Below are positions 1 to 12,450 of a stretch of 64,000 nt of DNA, in pieces. Below the pieces are notes generated by a model. The model saw only the letters and a program-made list of their open reading frames with translations. It made no database searches and was not told where the DNA came from. A program made the translations under genes and the position numbers. The number at the start of each line of letters is the position of its first letter. Within the stretch, counting starts at the first letter, position 1. The stretch lies in contig NW_020825445.1 of assembly GCF_003286085.1 (NCBI RefSeq), positions 184,563 through 248,562 of the forward strand, in the 5' to 3' direction. The stretch comes from Drosophila persimilis. Its lineage: Eukaryota; Arthropoda; Insecta; Diptera; Drosophilidae.

Positions 1-340
1 CGCCTCCGCCTTCGCCTTCTTTCCTCTCTCTCTCTCGCTCATTCTTATCATGTGTTTACTACACTGTGAAAGAGGACGAACAAGTGTGGAAGAGGAGAAC
101 AGAAGTGGCATGTAAGTGGTGGCAGAAAGAGAGAGCGAGAGAGAGCGAAAGAGAGAGAAGAATCTTGATGAGGAATGAAACGAATAAAGAGCCCAAAAGA
201 ATGAATCAAGAAGAATGGCACATAAGCGCATTAATTGAATTGTAATTGCAGCCAGAGCTCTTTCTTCTCCCTCTCCCTCTCTCTCTCCCTATCTCTGTCT
301 CTTTTACTCCTACCCGTGCTATAGCCATCTCTTTCTTCTC
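1..340. promoter_or_regulatory. GAGA/CT-rich block, possible distal promoter DNA
   Basis: Alternating pyrimidine (20-40, 255-305) and purine (125-160) tracts hold many GAGAG elements, the site for GAGA factor and CLAMP in flies. There is no clear TATA box or initiator. It lies just upstream of the weak first-exon candidate at 617. GA-rich simple repeats are also common in introns, so a promoter role is only a suggestion. Confidence 0.25.
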
Positions 341-415
341 TTCTGTGAAGTGTTTGTCGCCGATTTGGAATTGAAATCAAGGCGGAATGAGAGTCGTCCT
401 GCCACTCCAACTGGT

Positions 416-419
<4 letters not shown>

Positions 420-465
<46 letters not shown>

Positions 466-492
466 TAGATACAGACACAGACACAGACACAG
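420..492. repeat. (CA)20 microsatellite plus (ACACAG)n
   Basis: Twenty CA units at 421-460 are followed by four imperfect ACAGAC/ACACAG units at about 471-492. The Thr/His-rich open frames across it are products of the repeat. Confidence 0.95.
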
Positions 493-616
493 CTGCGTAC
501 CGCCTGAATTGGTACCCCTTAAGCCACCTTTTTCCTGCCAGAGGAACCCCCCCTGTTGGCCCCTTTCCTGTCAGTCTCTAAATTTATCCTCCGACTCCGA
601 CTGTGACTCCATCTCC

Positions 617-626
617 ATGGAAAATG
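617..626 (+). other. Candidate alternative first coding exon (MEN-G)
   Basis: ATGGAAAATG followed at once by the donor GTGAGTTTT. Three codons plus one base give M-E-N and leave phase 1, the phase needed to join exon B (MENGVTMREKK). A GAGA/CT-rich block lies 300-500 bases upstream, as is common near fly promoters. A short ATG before a donor in the right phase can occur by chance, and exon B would be 20 kb away. No transcript evidence is available here. Confidence 0.2.
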
Positions 627-869
627 GTGAGTTTTCCAAGCTGTGTGGCACCAGTGCGGTGCATGCCAGGCATTTGGCCAATGCAGTTGCTGATTTGTGA
701 TTTACAGGGTATACCATTTAAGGCGCGCCATGATGATTCTCTTGAAAAGTGCTAGAAAAATCAAATTTATTTCAAAATTTTCACAGTAGACACTTTTTGT
801 GGATGAACCCAGAAAAGCCATTTTTTCTTTTTACTTAAAAAGAAGTTATATAAAATTATATATAAAAAT

Positions 870-1290
870 ATCTTTCATTGGTTCGGCTCTAAAATTCTTC
901 ATGTTTCACCATTTTCATGGGTCCTTAATGGGTTAACGGTTATATTCAATTTCTTGGCCACTAAAAATTAAGTAAAAAATAAGTATTATTGGAATATCTT
1001 TGATGGGTTCGGCTCTAAAACTCTTTAACTATCATGGGCTCTTAAGGGCTAAGGCGGATTAAGGGTTAAATTCAATTTCTTGGCTACTAAAAAATAAAAA
1101 AAATATAAAGTCCTTAGATGAATTTTTTGTTGCCAATTTTACAGAAAATATATTTTTTTTAAGTCTTAAGCTAAAAAACATTTAAAAAATTAAGAAAAAT
1201 ATATAAATTCTTTAGATTATTTTATGCCAATTTTACAGAAAATAAATTTAAATTTAATAAATAAATTCTTAAGCTAAGAGAAAACAATTT
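870..1290. repeat. Two diverged direct-repeat pairs in AT-rich DNA
   Basis: GTTCGGCTCTAAAA occurs at 881 and 1,007, and TTCTTGGC at 951 and 1,077, so a 126-base unit is duplicated with good register. Next to it, TGCCAATTTTACAGAAAAT occurs at 1,131 and 1,225, a second duplication with a 94-base period that also repeats AAGTCTTAAGCTAA. Both look like old local tandem duplications or a mobile element remnant. I could not match them to a named family. Confidence 0.8.
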
Positions 1291-2940
1291 TTTTGAAAAA
1301 ATAACCGTAAAAAAACTCAGTCTTTATGGGATTTTTCCAAACCATTATAAAAGTAGTTTTAATAATTACAGTATGCTTTCGTATATTGTTATTTGTGTTA
1401 ATTGTTATTCTTATTAATTAGGTAAAAAAAAATACAAATAATAAATGAAAAATATAATTCTAGTGGTTTCCCTAGTTTTTTTTTTATTATTTTTTTTTTG
1501 TTGTAGGTTTATCTTTAATAATACATATTGTTGTTTGCTATTACTTTTGGAGCTTGATGATTAAAAAAAAAAATGTAAAAAAAAAACGTGTTATAAGGTC
1601 GAATAATTTGGAGATCCTCCTCCTTATTTTATCTATTCAGGTTTCTGGGGTAGAGGTCCTCTTAGATCATCCTGTTGGGCAGGTCGATTGGGTGTATTAC
1701 GGCCAGCCTACTGGTTTCCCCAGTGAAATGCAATATTCTTAATGATAAAATACTTAAATAAAAAATCGATTTTATAGGGAAAAAAGAATGCAGGGAATGC
1801 ACCCGTCTTTGAGTGAATGAAAAGCTCTTTCCTTGCCAAAAGAAATCTGCCACAAATCCCTGGGATTTCCCCTTGCCGTTCCCCCTTGCCTTTTCCATTC
1901 ATTTAACAGGGTATCCCCAGGGTCTACATAAATCGAGTCTTTCCATTGGTGGGCAATCGGTGGCATTCCACAGCACTTGTTTTCTGTTCTGTTCTGTTCT
2001 GTTCTGCTGTTGTTCTCGCTCTTGTTGTGCCTCCCCTCGCCCCCTCTCTGTAGCCCTCTCTCGGTTGTTCTTTGGTTTGTTGTTTCTGTGTGTGTTTGTG
2101 TGTGGCATGCAACATTGGCTGTTTGGGTTGATGTGCCCACTGGCAGTCCAGCAGTCCATTCCCCCTCCCCTCCCCCCCGCCCCTGCCCATGCCCATGCCC
2201 CCCCTGGTCTGCAGTAACTGGCTTAAAGGACGCTGAAGGTGAACAACAAATGCAATGGAAACTGGTTTTCCGTCACTCTCTGCCCCTGCCTCTCCGCGTG
2301 GCAACAACATTGTTGCAGTTACATTCACTGATTAGAACGTGGCAGGTTAAGCAATACCCCTGTGGCAAGGAACAACGCCCCCTCTCTCACCCTCCCCCCC
2401 CCGGTGTCCCTCCTCCGGCTGTCTCCTGCTTCCGCCTGTGGGACAGATTACATAAATTCACGTCACTCATACGCCACGTGGGCTCTGCTCTGCTCTGCTC
2501 TGCTCTCGGATCTCTGTTTGTGGTTTCAGCTCTTCAGGGCTCTGTTCGCAGTTTTCTGCTGCTCATTGGAGTGTGGCATCAGAGGCATAAAGTGTTGCTG
2601 CCCTGCCACTGCCACTGCCACTGCCCTGTGGCATGTGTCACGTTGCAATTGTTTTTTGCCGTTTTGGTTTTTTGCTTGCTTTTTAGATGAATATTTCTCT
2701 GTTTCAATGGGGAACTATGACTTTGAGTGGGATATCGGCGTGGATATAGATATAAAGCTTTTTTTGGGGATGTTTTCCTGTCAAAATTCGCCGATTTTTA
2801 GAGAGATCTTTCTCAAAACTTATCACAGATCAATGTTTTTGATCTGACCGGATCGGTGGACTATATCTTCTAGTTTTTGGGGGAAAAATCAATCGTAAAC
2901 GAAATTTTTGTGAAATAAATTCTCTTACATTCCATTTCTC
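1291..2940. other. Non-coding stretch, AT-rich then pyrimidine-rich
   Basis: Positions 1,300-1,600 are very AT-rich with A and T runs. Positions 1,980-2,700 are C/T-rich with (TTCTG)n at about 1,980-2,005, (CTCTG)n at about 2,487-2,507 and (CTGCCA)n near 2,600. Open frames of up to 237 codons here follow the pyrimidine skew and match nothing I recognise. No gene seen. Confidence 0.6.
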
Positions 2941-2996
2941 CAGGGTATCAGTGGCTTCGACTAAACCACAAATATTTTGTGCACTTTTCTTCACGC

Positions 2997-3085
2997 TTTT
3001 CCTCGGCCTCCCCCCTCGTCCACCGCTTTCCTCGTCCTCCCCCCTCGTCCACCGCTTTCCTCGTCCTCCCCCCTCGTCCCCCTCT
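2997..3085. repeat. Minisatellite, about 29-base unit, three copies
   Basis: The module CACCGCTTTCCTCGTCCTCC recurs at 3,021 and about 3,050, with a partial copy upstream at about 2,993. Copies are almost identical, so the array is young. Confidence 0.9.
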
Positions 3086-4205
3086 GGGGTTCAATCAATT
3101 TATGACCTGCAATGCGCGCGCTCGATGCTGCCACCATTTGGCACATTACTCACGTGCTTTTATTGGCCATGCCACGCCCAGCCCTGGCCAGCCCTGCCCT
3201 GCCCTGCCCCAACATTTAAGCCATTTAACCCTTTTGTGGCGCTGGAACACTTTTTAATTTGCTTGCAGCAAGGCATGTGGCATCTGCCTTTATTTGGTTG
3301 AGTCCTGACTTCTGCCCGAAGGAATCTATGCTCGAAATCTAATCAAATTCGAAGTCTTTAAGTCTCAAGGAATTGGCATTCATTGATGTTTGTGTCGTCT
3401 TCGATGTTTATGCACAAAAACACAACTTAATTAAAACGGAAATCAACCAGCAATTGCCTTCCCTTCCACTCCCCTACCCTACCCTGGGCCCCCCCTGTGA
3501 TGCCTGGCATATCAATAATTCAATCAAAATCAAAACTTCTATGCATCATTATGCCATGCTGCCTCCCTCCGCGACTTCCCCCCGATTGAAGCCATAATTT
3601 GTGCATGTATTTTGGCTCGAGATATCCATTCCATTAATCAAAACGACAGGCAATTCCAAGAAAACTTGCGATAGAAGAACGAGAGGATGTTTGTGGTTTT
3701 AATGTGCAACGAATTCCAATTAAAAGTGAACTCCAGAGCAGAGAATGAGAGAAGGAGGGGGAGGGGGAGGGAGAGGAGAATTTGTTGCATCAATTTCTCT
3801 GAAGAAGTAGATAATTTTTGCAGGCTGGAAGGCAGCCGCCAACCCTCTACCAAAGTAGTCGCTTTTGTTTGTCTTAAGCAACAACATTTTTTGGCCACAA
3901 AAAGTTGCAGCTTCAATCGGAAAATAAACTAAAATGCCAGGGAAATATTTGAAGAGCGAAAAGGACCTGAAAGCAGGACAGTGAGGCGGTCAAAGGGGGG
4001 GCACCGGAAAAGGAAGTTCATTTTCTTGGCATCCTGGCGGCAGTCGTAGGCGGATTCCGACGCCCCTTCGGCTGGGGGGGGCTCTTTTGTCTAATTATGC
4101 AAATTTTGATGGCCCCAAAACTTTACACTAGACCACTGTCTTACACTGCACAACACACAAACACAAAAGCAAAAGCAAAGTTTCTTTGCAAATTTGATTT
4201 TTGCT

Positions 4206-4573
4206 GGCAATTAAAATATATGGAAAATGGAAAATTCAATGAAAATGCAGTTTAAAGTTGTGGAAATTATGTTTGCTTGTCTAAGAAAATTATGGAAAAT
4301 GTCTAAGAAAATGCGAGAATATTTTCTTGTTTTTCTTTTTGGTTTTCTTTTGTACTAAATTTAGTTGGCAATTAAAGTACTTGAGACAGGTATTAAAAGG
4401 CTTCCATTTGCACTCGATTTTGCTTTCATTTTGGTGAAGGGTTCTGCTGGCATTTCCCCCCCCAGTTTCCATGGAAATTATGCGATTGCTGGCTGGGGGA
4501 AAACTATTTGTCGGCTTGTGGATTTTCCTATCGGATTTTGTGGCTGTTGCAGGCAATTAAAACACTTGAGACA
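4206..4573. repeat. Three spaced GGCAATTAAA motifs, two within a 22-base repeat
   Basis: GGCAATTAAA (or AAAG) followed by ACTTGAGACA occurs at 4,367-4,388 and 4,552-4,573 with two mismatches. A third GGCAATTAAAA is at about 4,207. Spacing is about 160 and 185 bases. The core resembles homeodomain sites (TAATT). Confidence 0.7.
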
Positions 4574-4599
4574 TTTTCCACACTCTCCATTGGAAGGAG

Positions 4600-7503
4600 G
4601 GGGGCGGGGAGGGGAGTTGAATGGCAAATGATTTCCGTTTTGTGCTTTTTATTCAAATTTGAAATTTGAATTTGAGTTCAATGCAAAAGCACACACACCG
4701 AAAAGCAGATAGACATGTGTGTATCCCCTGCAACATATCCCCCCCCACCCCTTTGTGCTGCCCCACATGTGGCCTCCATTAAATGCTTGTGCGTGCTGTT
4801 TGTTTGCTTTAATTTTGTTTGGCTTTTGCTTTGGCTACCCTGTAATTTGTGATGTTTCCAAAGGGTATGAAGGGTCCAAACAGAGGGGGGGGATTGTCTC
4901 TGGCTGGCTAGAGAGTAAGAAGACGATGAGAAAGTGTCTCTTTTGCTGTGAAAATGTGGCTAGTCTTTGTCCTTAGCACCAATCAGCACTTTCGGATGAG
5001 CGGAATATTCAATATTTGGCTCTAGATCAAAGGAAACTTTATTTTTTTATGAGATGTTTGAATACCGATTAAAAAAAAATACTGGTTAGTGGTAGGAAGG
5101 TGAAAAAATACCGCATAAAATACCAAGATCTAAAAAATACATATATATATTTCTTCCCATGGTAAAAGGGTATCCCCTGGTCGTTGTTTCTCACAAATTG
5201 TTTTGTTTTCGTTGTTTTTTTTTTTCGGCATGGCTGTAAATTGGTTCTCACTCTCACTCACACACTCGGCGAGAGCGGGCAACGATGAGGGGGGCGGGGG
5301 GGCAGCGCAAAGGTGGAGAAGAGCAGTACCAAAGGGAGGAGGATGGGAGGGCATGGGGGGGTGTGGTGGAGTGGGGTGTAGACGTAGTTGATGACTCAAA
5401 ATGTTTATAGACCTTTTTAGTGGAGAAACGAACGAAACGCGCGAACGTTTTGCATTTTATGCGATTTTTTTTCATCTGCTTTTGTTTTTGTGTGTTTTTT
5501 TTTGCTTTTGCAATAAAAGTGCAGCCAGCAGCAGTAGAAGCGTTGCAGGGGGCGGGGGGGAGTGGGGGGAATGACAAAGAATTGAATGAAAGTGAGACCG
5601 GAAGTGTGTGCTTCTCTCATTGTCGATTGTTTCCAGAGAGTGGGGGGGGGGGGGGGGGGGACCGGCGACCCAATGGTTCACGGTCGATTGGTTCATTTGA
5701 GGGAAATACCGCCTGGAGAATCGCCGGAGAGCTCCTCTGCCAAAAGGGGGAAATCGAATGCACATTCCGAATGTTTATGGCTTTATAAAAAAAGAGAAGG
5801 ACGGCCCGGTTTGGGGGGCGGGAAGTTCTTTAATTATTGTTTAGACGAGAAGCTTTATGTTCTGGATACGGCCTGCAGTTAATGGGGAGACTAGATGGAG
5901 ATTGTTTATGGATCGCCAGAGAGCAGGGAGAGTATATAAAGAAATATTTTCCATAATTTGGGGACCTGCAAAACCGTACAGTGCCGGCCCATCATTCAAT
6001 TGTAAACCCGCCTCAAAGCCACTCGAAAATATTCCCTTTAATTGGCTTATATTTTGGTTTTGCACTTTAATCCCATTTACATATCATGCCACACAGAATA
6101 ATTCTACAACTGTCGGTGTAGGAAATTGTACATTTCCTGCCGCATTCGTACCCCGCCCACCTTTGATGGGGTTCCCCCCTCTAACCATTCGTTAACCCCT
6201 CTGAAAGTAGAAGCATTTTCCCACATTTTCCCCAGGAAAAGTGAACCATTTTGGATGCTCTGACTAAACCACAAAAACAAACATCATTTAGCATATATTT
6301 ATTATTTGTCTGACATGAAACATGAATTATTACGATACTGTGGTCCACAGCAGAGAGGGAGACAGGCAGGGGGCGGGGCAGGCAGGGTCTTGTGGCCTGT
6401 GACCCTTAATCCATCTCATTAGGAAAAACACAGCAGAGTCACAGATACGGATACGGCAGAGATGCGAGTGGAAAGTGTGCAATGTCCCAATTTCCGACTC
6501 CCCCAAAAAATCCTGTGAATAAGTTGTGTAATAAAATGTTTCAAGGGGTTTAAGGGGAGAAGGGAAAATGCACTTCCACACATTTCAGCACTCCCTCTCT
6601 CTCCCCCTCTCTCTCTCTCTGTCTCTGTCTCTTTCTGTGGCCCAATTTCTCAGTTATTTTCGTAGTTATTTAACTTTATTGATTTTATGGGAAGCCACCT
6701 CCACCACATCCTCCTCCTTCCGCAGGAAGCCAAGAGGATCAGAGTGGCTCTGTTTCGAAATGTTTTCATTAGCCAAACTTTGATTACATTCTAAGCTTCA
6801 CTTCACCCCACCCCCCACACCCACCCCCCACCCCATATCTCTTACATAAGTTCCACTTGCCATCGGATACACTTTTTTTTGGGGGGTTTTTTTCCTGGCA
6901 ACATTTATTATTTAAATGATTTTATGTGTGCCTGCCTCTCCACATGTGGGGCACAGCTTTCTGGTCTGCTTTTCGGAATGGATGGTTAGTCAGTTCGAAA
7001 GTCAATTAAGTCCTGGGACACGCCCCACACACGCCCCCCACACGTGCCCCACACACCCTCAATATTGGGTTTTTGGACTTGAAGATGGTTTTGTGGCAAG
7101 AGTGTGTATCTGCATCTCTGCAATGCCTAATCCTTTTCGAAATTCAAATAAAGTTTTACCTGATTTTGGGGGAGGGGGAAAAAATCGGGCAAATGCTGCC
7201 AAAAGATGCTCCGAAAAGAGTCCGAAAAAAAGGGGGGAGACCAAGTTGCCATGGCACGTCGCTTTCCATTAAATTTCCACACAAGACGCCAGCAAAAGTA
7301 AGAAGTAAAATGTCAAGTAAAAGAACAAGAACCGAAAAAACAATAAGTTTCACATGAGATTTGGCATTTTCGTTGACTTTTGTTGCGTGGCGGGGGGGGG
7401 GGGGAGAGATGCACCGAGAGAAAACAAAGATTTCAAGAGGATTCAAGCTCGGAATAAATTCCCTGCTTTCTGTCAGTGTAGAGAGAAACTTGGGCTTTTC
7501 CCT

Positions 7504-7537
<34 letters not shown>

Positions 7538-9700
7538 CAAGGACCCACACAACACAATAAAAAGCGATACAAAACTGTAAGCTGTGGCAGCTTTTGGCAT
7601 CGGCAATGGGCTCGCATGGCGTATGCGTAACTTCTGAGGAGACACACACACGCGCGCTCCGGCCACCCTCTTACCTGCCTCACGTGCCACTGCCACATTG
7701 AAGATAAAAAGCAAAAGTTAAAACCATTTCACACGCAATTTTTAGCCTACGACGACGACGACGACTGTTGCTTCCATGGGGATCCAGGGGAGATCACCCG
7801 AGGGAAAAGACTAGCCAGGAGCAGTGGGGCGCAGAGGCGGAGGGGCGGGCGAGAAGTGCGTGTCTCGACAGCCTAAACAAATGCAACACTTTTGGGGCAC
7901 GACAAACAAGTGGATCCCAACACGTGAACACCGAGGGGGAGGGCAGTGCCATGACTACAAAATTTATACCATTTTCCAGCGGCACAGAAAACTTTGTCCA
8001 GGTGCGGTCTCTGCGGTGCGGGGGTTGCGGTTGCGGCCCGCCACAGGGCCGCAGGGCGACCGAAATGCAAGTTAGCTGAGAGTCAGAGCAACGGTAATTG
8101 AAAGAGCAACACACGAATAGAGAGAGACAGAGAGAGAGAGAGAGTCGGCAAAGTGGAAATGATTGATATTTTTTGTGGCTTGAAAGATAGCCGCCTGATA
8201 AGGGTTAGGAAGGGTCCTGCACGGACCTAAAGGGTCTGACAAGTTTACTTTTCGGCTTTTCATGCGTAAAGGTTCCGATTTCCTAATGGAAACTGCCTTT
8301 AAATTGGGTAATATTCTAGTTTTATTAGATTTTGATGAATATTTGATGGAAATAATCATCGAATGAATTGATTTCTAGGGAAAAGTGCATTCTTGGTTCT
8401 GTCTTTAGAAGGAACCATATGATTATTGCTTTAAAGTGTAGGAAATTTAGTGGAAAACATCATTGTATATCACATCTTATAAACTGTGGATGCCGCAAGG
8501 GTTTCGCTATTGAGATCTAATAAAATCATTGAGGAATATCTCTCTACTCTGCCTTTGGCCTTTGAGGAACTCGAGCTCCTTTATTGTCCTGCTGTTAAGC
8601 TTTCCAAAAGGCTAAATATCGCTCTTCATTAGCCATTCCCCATTTTATGACCCTTTGATGAGTCCACTTAGTCCAATCCGCAGAGAAAAAGAACAAAAAA
8701 TGTTGGGGTTTATTTGGGTTTTATTCAGGCTTTCCGGAGGTACGGGGTGGTAGGGGGTGTGAAGTTTATCTCATTTGAAAGGTATTAAACAGTTGTTACC
8801 TCTTTCTTCTCTCTTCTTTTTTTTTATGGGCCACAAAGTTGTGCGGGACTCTGAGGCGGCAATCCCCTAATCAAATTTCGGTTCGGTTCGGTTCGGTTCG
8901 GCGGGGTATTTCTGGGCTCCTGATACGCGTTCCACCTGCCGCAATGGGGAATTGGTGAATGGTGGGGGGGAGAGGGGTGCTGTCGCTGCCGCTGCCGCTG
9001 CTGTTGTTTATTCCCAGGCTTTTAATAACTGAACAAGCCGCTCATTAATTATTTAAAATATAGCAACAAAATGAGTGTGCGATGCTCCCATGTGCGCCTC
9101 TCTTTTTGGGCTCCACACGGCCACATAACATTGCTTCCCCCTCCCCCTCCCCCCCTCATTGCTGGTGCTCCACTCTTCGTTGCCCGCCTTCCTGTGGTGA
9201 GTTTCCATGCCTCGAAGAGTGAACGCTGAACGCTGCCAAGAGCGCTCTCTTACGCTCTCTTACGCTCTCTTCAGTTTTGGCTTTGGCTTGGCAGGGCAGG
9301 GTATATTCGGCGGAAGGTGAGTCGTGTGTCGGCTTCCTGCGAATGCCCCCACCTTGTGGCAATACACCTTTCGTGTGGGCCACATTCCTTCGTTTGATTC
9401 CCGTTTGGTTCTCTCTCTCTCTCTTTGTCTTGCTCTCTTTGCTTCCCTCTTGTGGATTCCTTTGCATACCCAGTAGCTCCTTCCCACCTCCCACTATTGT
9501 CCTCCGTGCCCCCACTGTTTGGCCGATGATTCATGCATTTTTTTTCGGACTGCTGCATAAAACAATGGATTTTTTGTATTGTTGTTTAAATAATTTATTT
9601 GTGCCAGCACTTCCTTATAGGCCTCTCTTGCACTCCCCCTCACCATTGTAAAACCAGCTGCGTCAGCATTCTCTTTTCCTCGCTTTATGCCACCCTCTCT
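4600..9700. other. Non-coding stretch with simple repeats
   Basis: No exon recognised. It holds G runs at 5,642-5,660 and 7,392-7,404, a 30-base C run at 7,505-7,534, (GAC)5 near 7,748, (GGTTC)n at about 8,879-8,902, CT tracts near 6,595 and 9,413, and a TATATAAAG at about 5,932 with no convincing initiator. CACGTG occurs at 7,682. Confidence 0.6.
7505..7534. repeat. Poly-C tract, 30 bases
   Basis: The longest of about a dozen pure C or G runs of 13 or more bases in the window. Its length in the assembly may be uncertain because such runs are hard to sequence. Confidence 0.95.
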
Positions 9701-10560
9701 CTTTTCTTCCACACTTCTTTTGTTTTCATTTTTTATATTTGTTTACTTTTTGTTTTGCTGCAACCGTCGCTGTCTCTGCTCTGCTCTGCTCCGTTGCCGC
9801 TGCTGCCGCGGCCGCCGTTGTTTGTGACGTAAGTCCAGGGCAAAGCTCGTCTTTCAGCTGTTCAAACTTTTTGCCGGCTGCGCTTTTTTTTGTGCCTTTG
9901 CTTTTGGCTTTTGAATGAAATATTTGTAGTAGAAAAGAGGCAGAGAAGTTCACCACAGCAGCGGCACCGGCAGCGGCAGAGCAGTGGTGGGTGGTTGAGG
10001 CAGAGAACAGCTGCAGGCGGTCGGTCGGTGTCTCTGTCTCTGCTGGCTTCTCTGTCGCTGCCACTGCATTTGCTGCCTGTTTGCTGTTGCTGCTTTTCCG
10101 CTGCTGTTCCTCTGCTGCTGCTTTTAGTTCATAAAATCCGTTCGCCGTGTCTGACGCGACTTCGTATCGCCTCTCGTTCGCGTTCCACATACTCTCACTC
10201 TTTCTCTCTCTCCCTCTCTCGCTCTCTCTCTCTGTCTCTCTACATCGCTTTATCTTCGCGTGTGCTGACCAGTGGCTCTGCAACTATAGCCAGAGCTTAG
10301 TGAATGCTTAACATCCAGCACCCAGAGCCTCGTGACTCTACAACTGCACAAAAATCTCGTGTACGTCATACGGTACAGTACGTTGTCGTTTCGTTTGTTA
10401 CGTGAGAAGAGCTTCCGCTGCGCTGCGCTGCTCTCCGCTCCCCTCCCGCGGTAGGGGCCTCACTTGATTTTGATTTTGTTTTTTTGTCGCAGCCTCATAA
10501 ATCTGCACCGAAATAGCAACACAGAAGCCAGAGCCCCCCCTTAACAACTATAAGTGAATA
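9700..10560. promoter_or_regulatory. Candidate Eip63E promoter / 5' leader block 1
   Basis: This block is richer in GC and CpG than its surroundings. It holds CTG/CCG triplet runs, a CT tract at 10,200-10,245 (GAGA sites on the minus strand), TGACGTAA near 9,825, TACGTCAT near 10,360, and an A-rich sequence after 10,500 that resembles a fly leader. No TATA box or clear initiator fixes a start site. It lies 3.2 kb upstream of exon A, in a suitable place for a distal promoter. Confidence 0.4.
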
Positions 10561-10683
10561 AATATAATAAATATATTTAATAATTTCGTGCACGGTAACT
10601 GCACACGTTATTTATTTATTTACCTCGTGCGTGTGTTTGTTTGTGTTTGCTTTTGTATTTGTTGTTTAAGCAGCTGGTGGTTA

Positions 10684-10699
10684 CGGTACCCGGGTACCG
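10684..10699. promoter_or_regulatory. Perfect 16-base palindrome
   Basis: CGGTACCCGGGTACCG reads the same on both strands. It sits in the promoter-like block and a partial echo (ACGGTAC) is near 10,368. It could be a dimeric factor site; none was identified. Confidence 0.5.
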
Positions 10700-11799
10700 A
10701 CACCGCACCGTACCCTTTCTTAGTGCAAAACGATCCCGAGATTCGCTCTAGAACCTCCGCCTCTCCTCTCCCAGCTCTTTGGCAGCACTCTGTTCGTTTC
10801 CTCTCCCGCTTGCACCCAAGCCTTTCTTCGTTTCTTCGCTTCTAAGCTGAGCTTTCGGGTTTCGGGTTGAAGTGCGTTCATCGGCAGCAGAGCAGCCGAA
10901 ACACACACACAAAATCCGAAGGTTAAGAGAGGCTTTTAATGCTCTTCTGCTTCTTCCATTTCATCCACTTCTCTGTTGTTGCTATCTATTTTTTTTTGAT
11001 TTGGCAAGTTGGATCTTTGCTTCCCGTGCGGGCTTGAGGGAGTGGAAAGAGAAGGCGGATATCTGCTTGAATAAATATACATGTGTGCGTGTGTGTATGA
11101 ATATCATAATTTATTTGGGTTCAAGGCGGTGCGGGTGCGGAACTTTTGAAGTGCAAACAGAAGAGTGGAGAACGGGCAGGGGAGGGGTGGGGAGGAAGAG
11201 CGACTGCTAAACATGATAATGATCGCGATAATGATATGATCTTGAGGGGGATTATATGAACAAATAAAGGAATAAAGAAGTTGGCAAAGAGAGCAAATAA
11301 CAAATAGAAATAGAGAATGAGAGTGAGCAAAAAAGGTATTTTGCTGTAAAGAGAATATTATTGGATACAAAATAAAGTAAAATCTGCATATCCTCTAGTT
11401 TTCCCTTCCTGTTCCCCCCCTTTTTTTGTTGTTGCCATCTCCAAGTAACTACCGTTGTGTGCCATTTGCATCAGCTGACTCTAACGGTTATTTTGTGCAT
11501 GCATTTGCATGTCTCAGCGAGAAACGTCGTCTGTGACGCAAATGGTCTTCAATTACAGTGGCTCTGCAACTGTCGACCCCTCGAGCTGGATGCCTGAGAG
11601 CGCCCACCATTTGATCTCCACAGAGAGCAGATGCGGCTGCCACCCTCCCCAACTCCACCTACCACCCCCTGCGACACGACCTGCTCACCGACGAATCATG
11701 TAATCAGTTTTATTCCATAACAAACTGTAACTGTAACGGAATACAGTGTAAGATGGAATCAGCAGAAGCCCACCCCCTCCCCCATACACTCCACGATAG

Positions 11800-12450
11800 C
11801 ATCCCTCATTTCTAAGGGCCTCTGCCTCTGCCGCTGCCTGTGCTCTGCTCTCTGGGTGAGAGAGTGGAACTTGTGCTCTTACGTTCCACAGACCATTGCC
11901 GGCTTGCAAGCTCTCTCTCTCTCTCTGTCTCTCTCACATTTGCCACCCCCCCAAACCATTGGGTGGTGGCTGTCGGTCGCCCTTGCGCTACTTTCATGTG
12001 GGCTGTCGGCTGTGGGCTGTGGGCTGTGGGCCGTGGGCCGTGTGGGCTTTAGGCAGGCGCTGCTTCTTCTTCGTTTATCGTAACGTAAAAACGACGTCGC
12101 TGCGTGGCTGTCTCTGCCCGTAGTCGGTGCCGTGCTGCTCGTAGTCGCCGTCTCCGTCGCAGTCGACGTCCTTGTGTCCCGTATCTCGTTTGACCTCATT
12201 TCGTGTGCGAATCTCCAAGCGGCAGGTTGTGCGTCGTCCCCGGCAAATCTCTCTGTTGTCGTAGTGAAATATAACTCTTAATATTTCCAACAAAGTGACT
12301 GAATAAATATTTATTTATTTAATACAATTTATTTTTTGTTTTTCGCAATTCTCATTAATTTCTGAAAGAAGAACTGTGAAACACAAACCCTAAAAAAAGT
12401 GCCAAAGATTATAAACAGCCACCACCCCAACCATCCTACGGTTATGTCGG
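11800..12450. promoter_or_regulatory. Candidate promoter / 5' leader block 2
   Basis: A CT tract (11,910-11,937), a CpG-rich stretch at 12,080-12,250 with repeated GTCG and CGTC, and then an A/T-rich leader-like sequence ending near 12,400. CAGTC at about 12,159 could be an initiator, but the downstream promoter element match is poor. A (GTGGGCT)n tract lies at about 12,000-12,045. Composition is the only support. Confidence 0.35.

Noticed and set aside
5932..5940. TATATAAAG as a TATA box
   Set aside because: No initiator or leader-like sequence 25-35 bases downstream, and no donor in reach.
9726..10283. 185-codon Ala/Glu/Ser-rich open frame, minus strand
   Set aside because: Antisense of the CTG/CT-rich promoter-like block. 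Its Ala, Glu and Arg-Glu runs are triplet and CT repeats read backwards.
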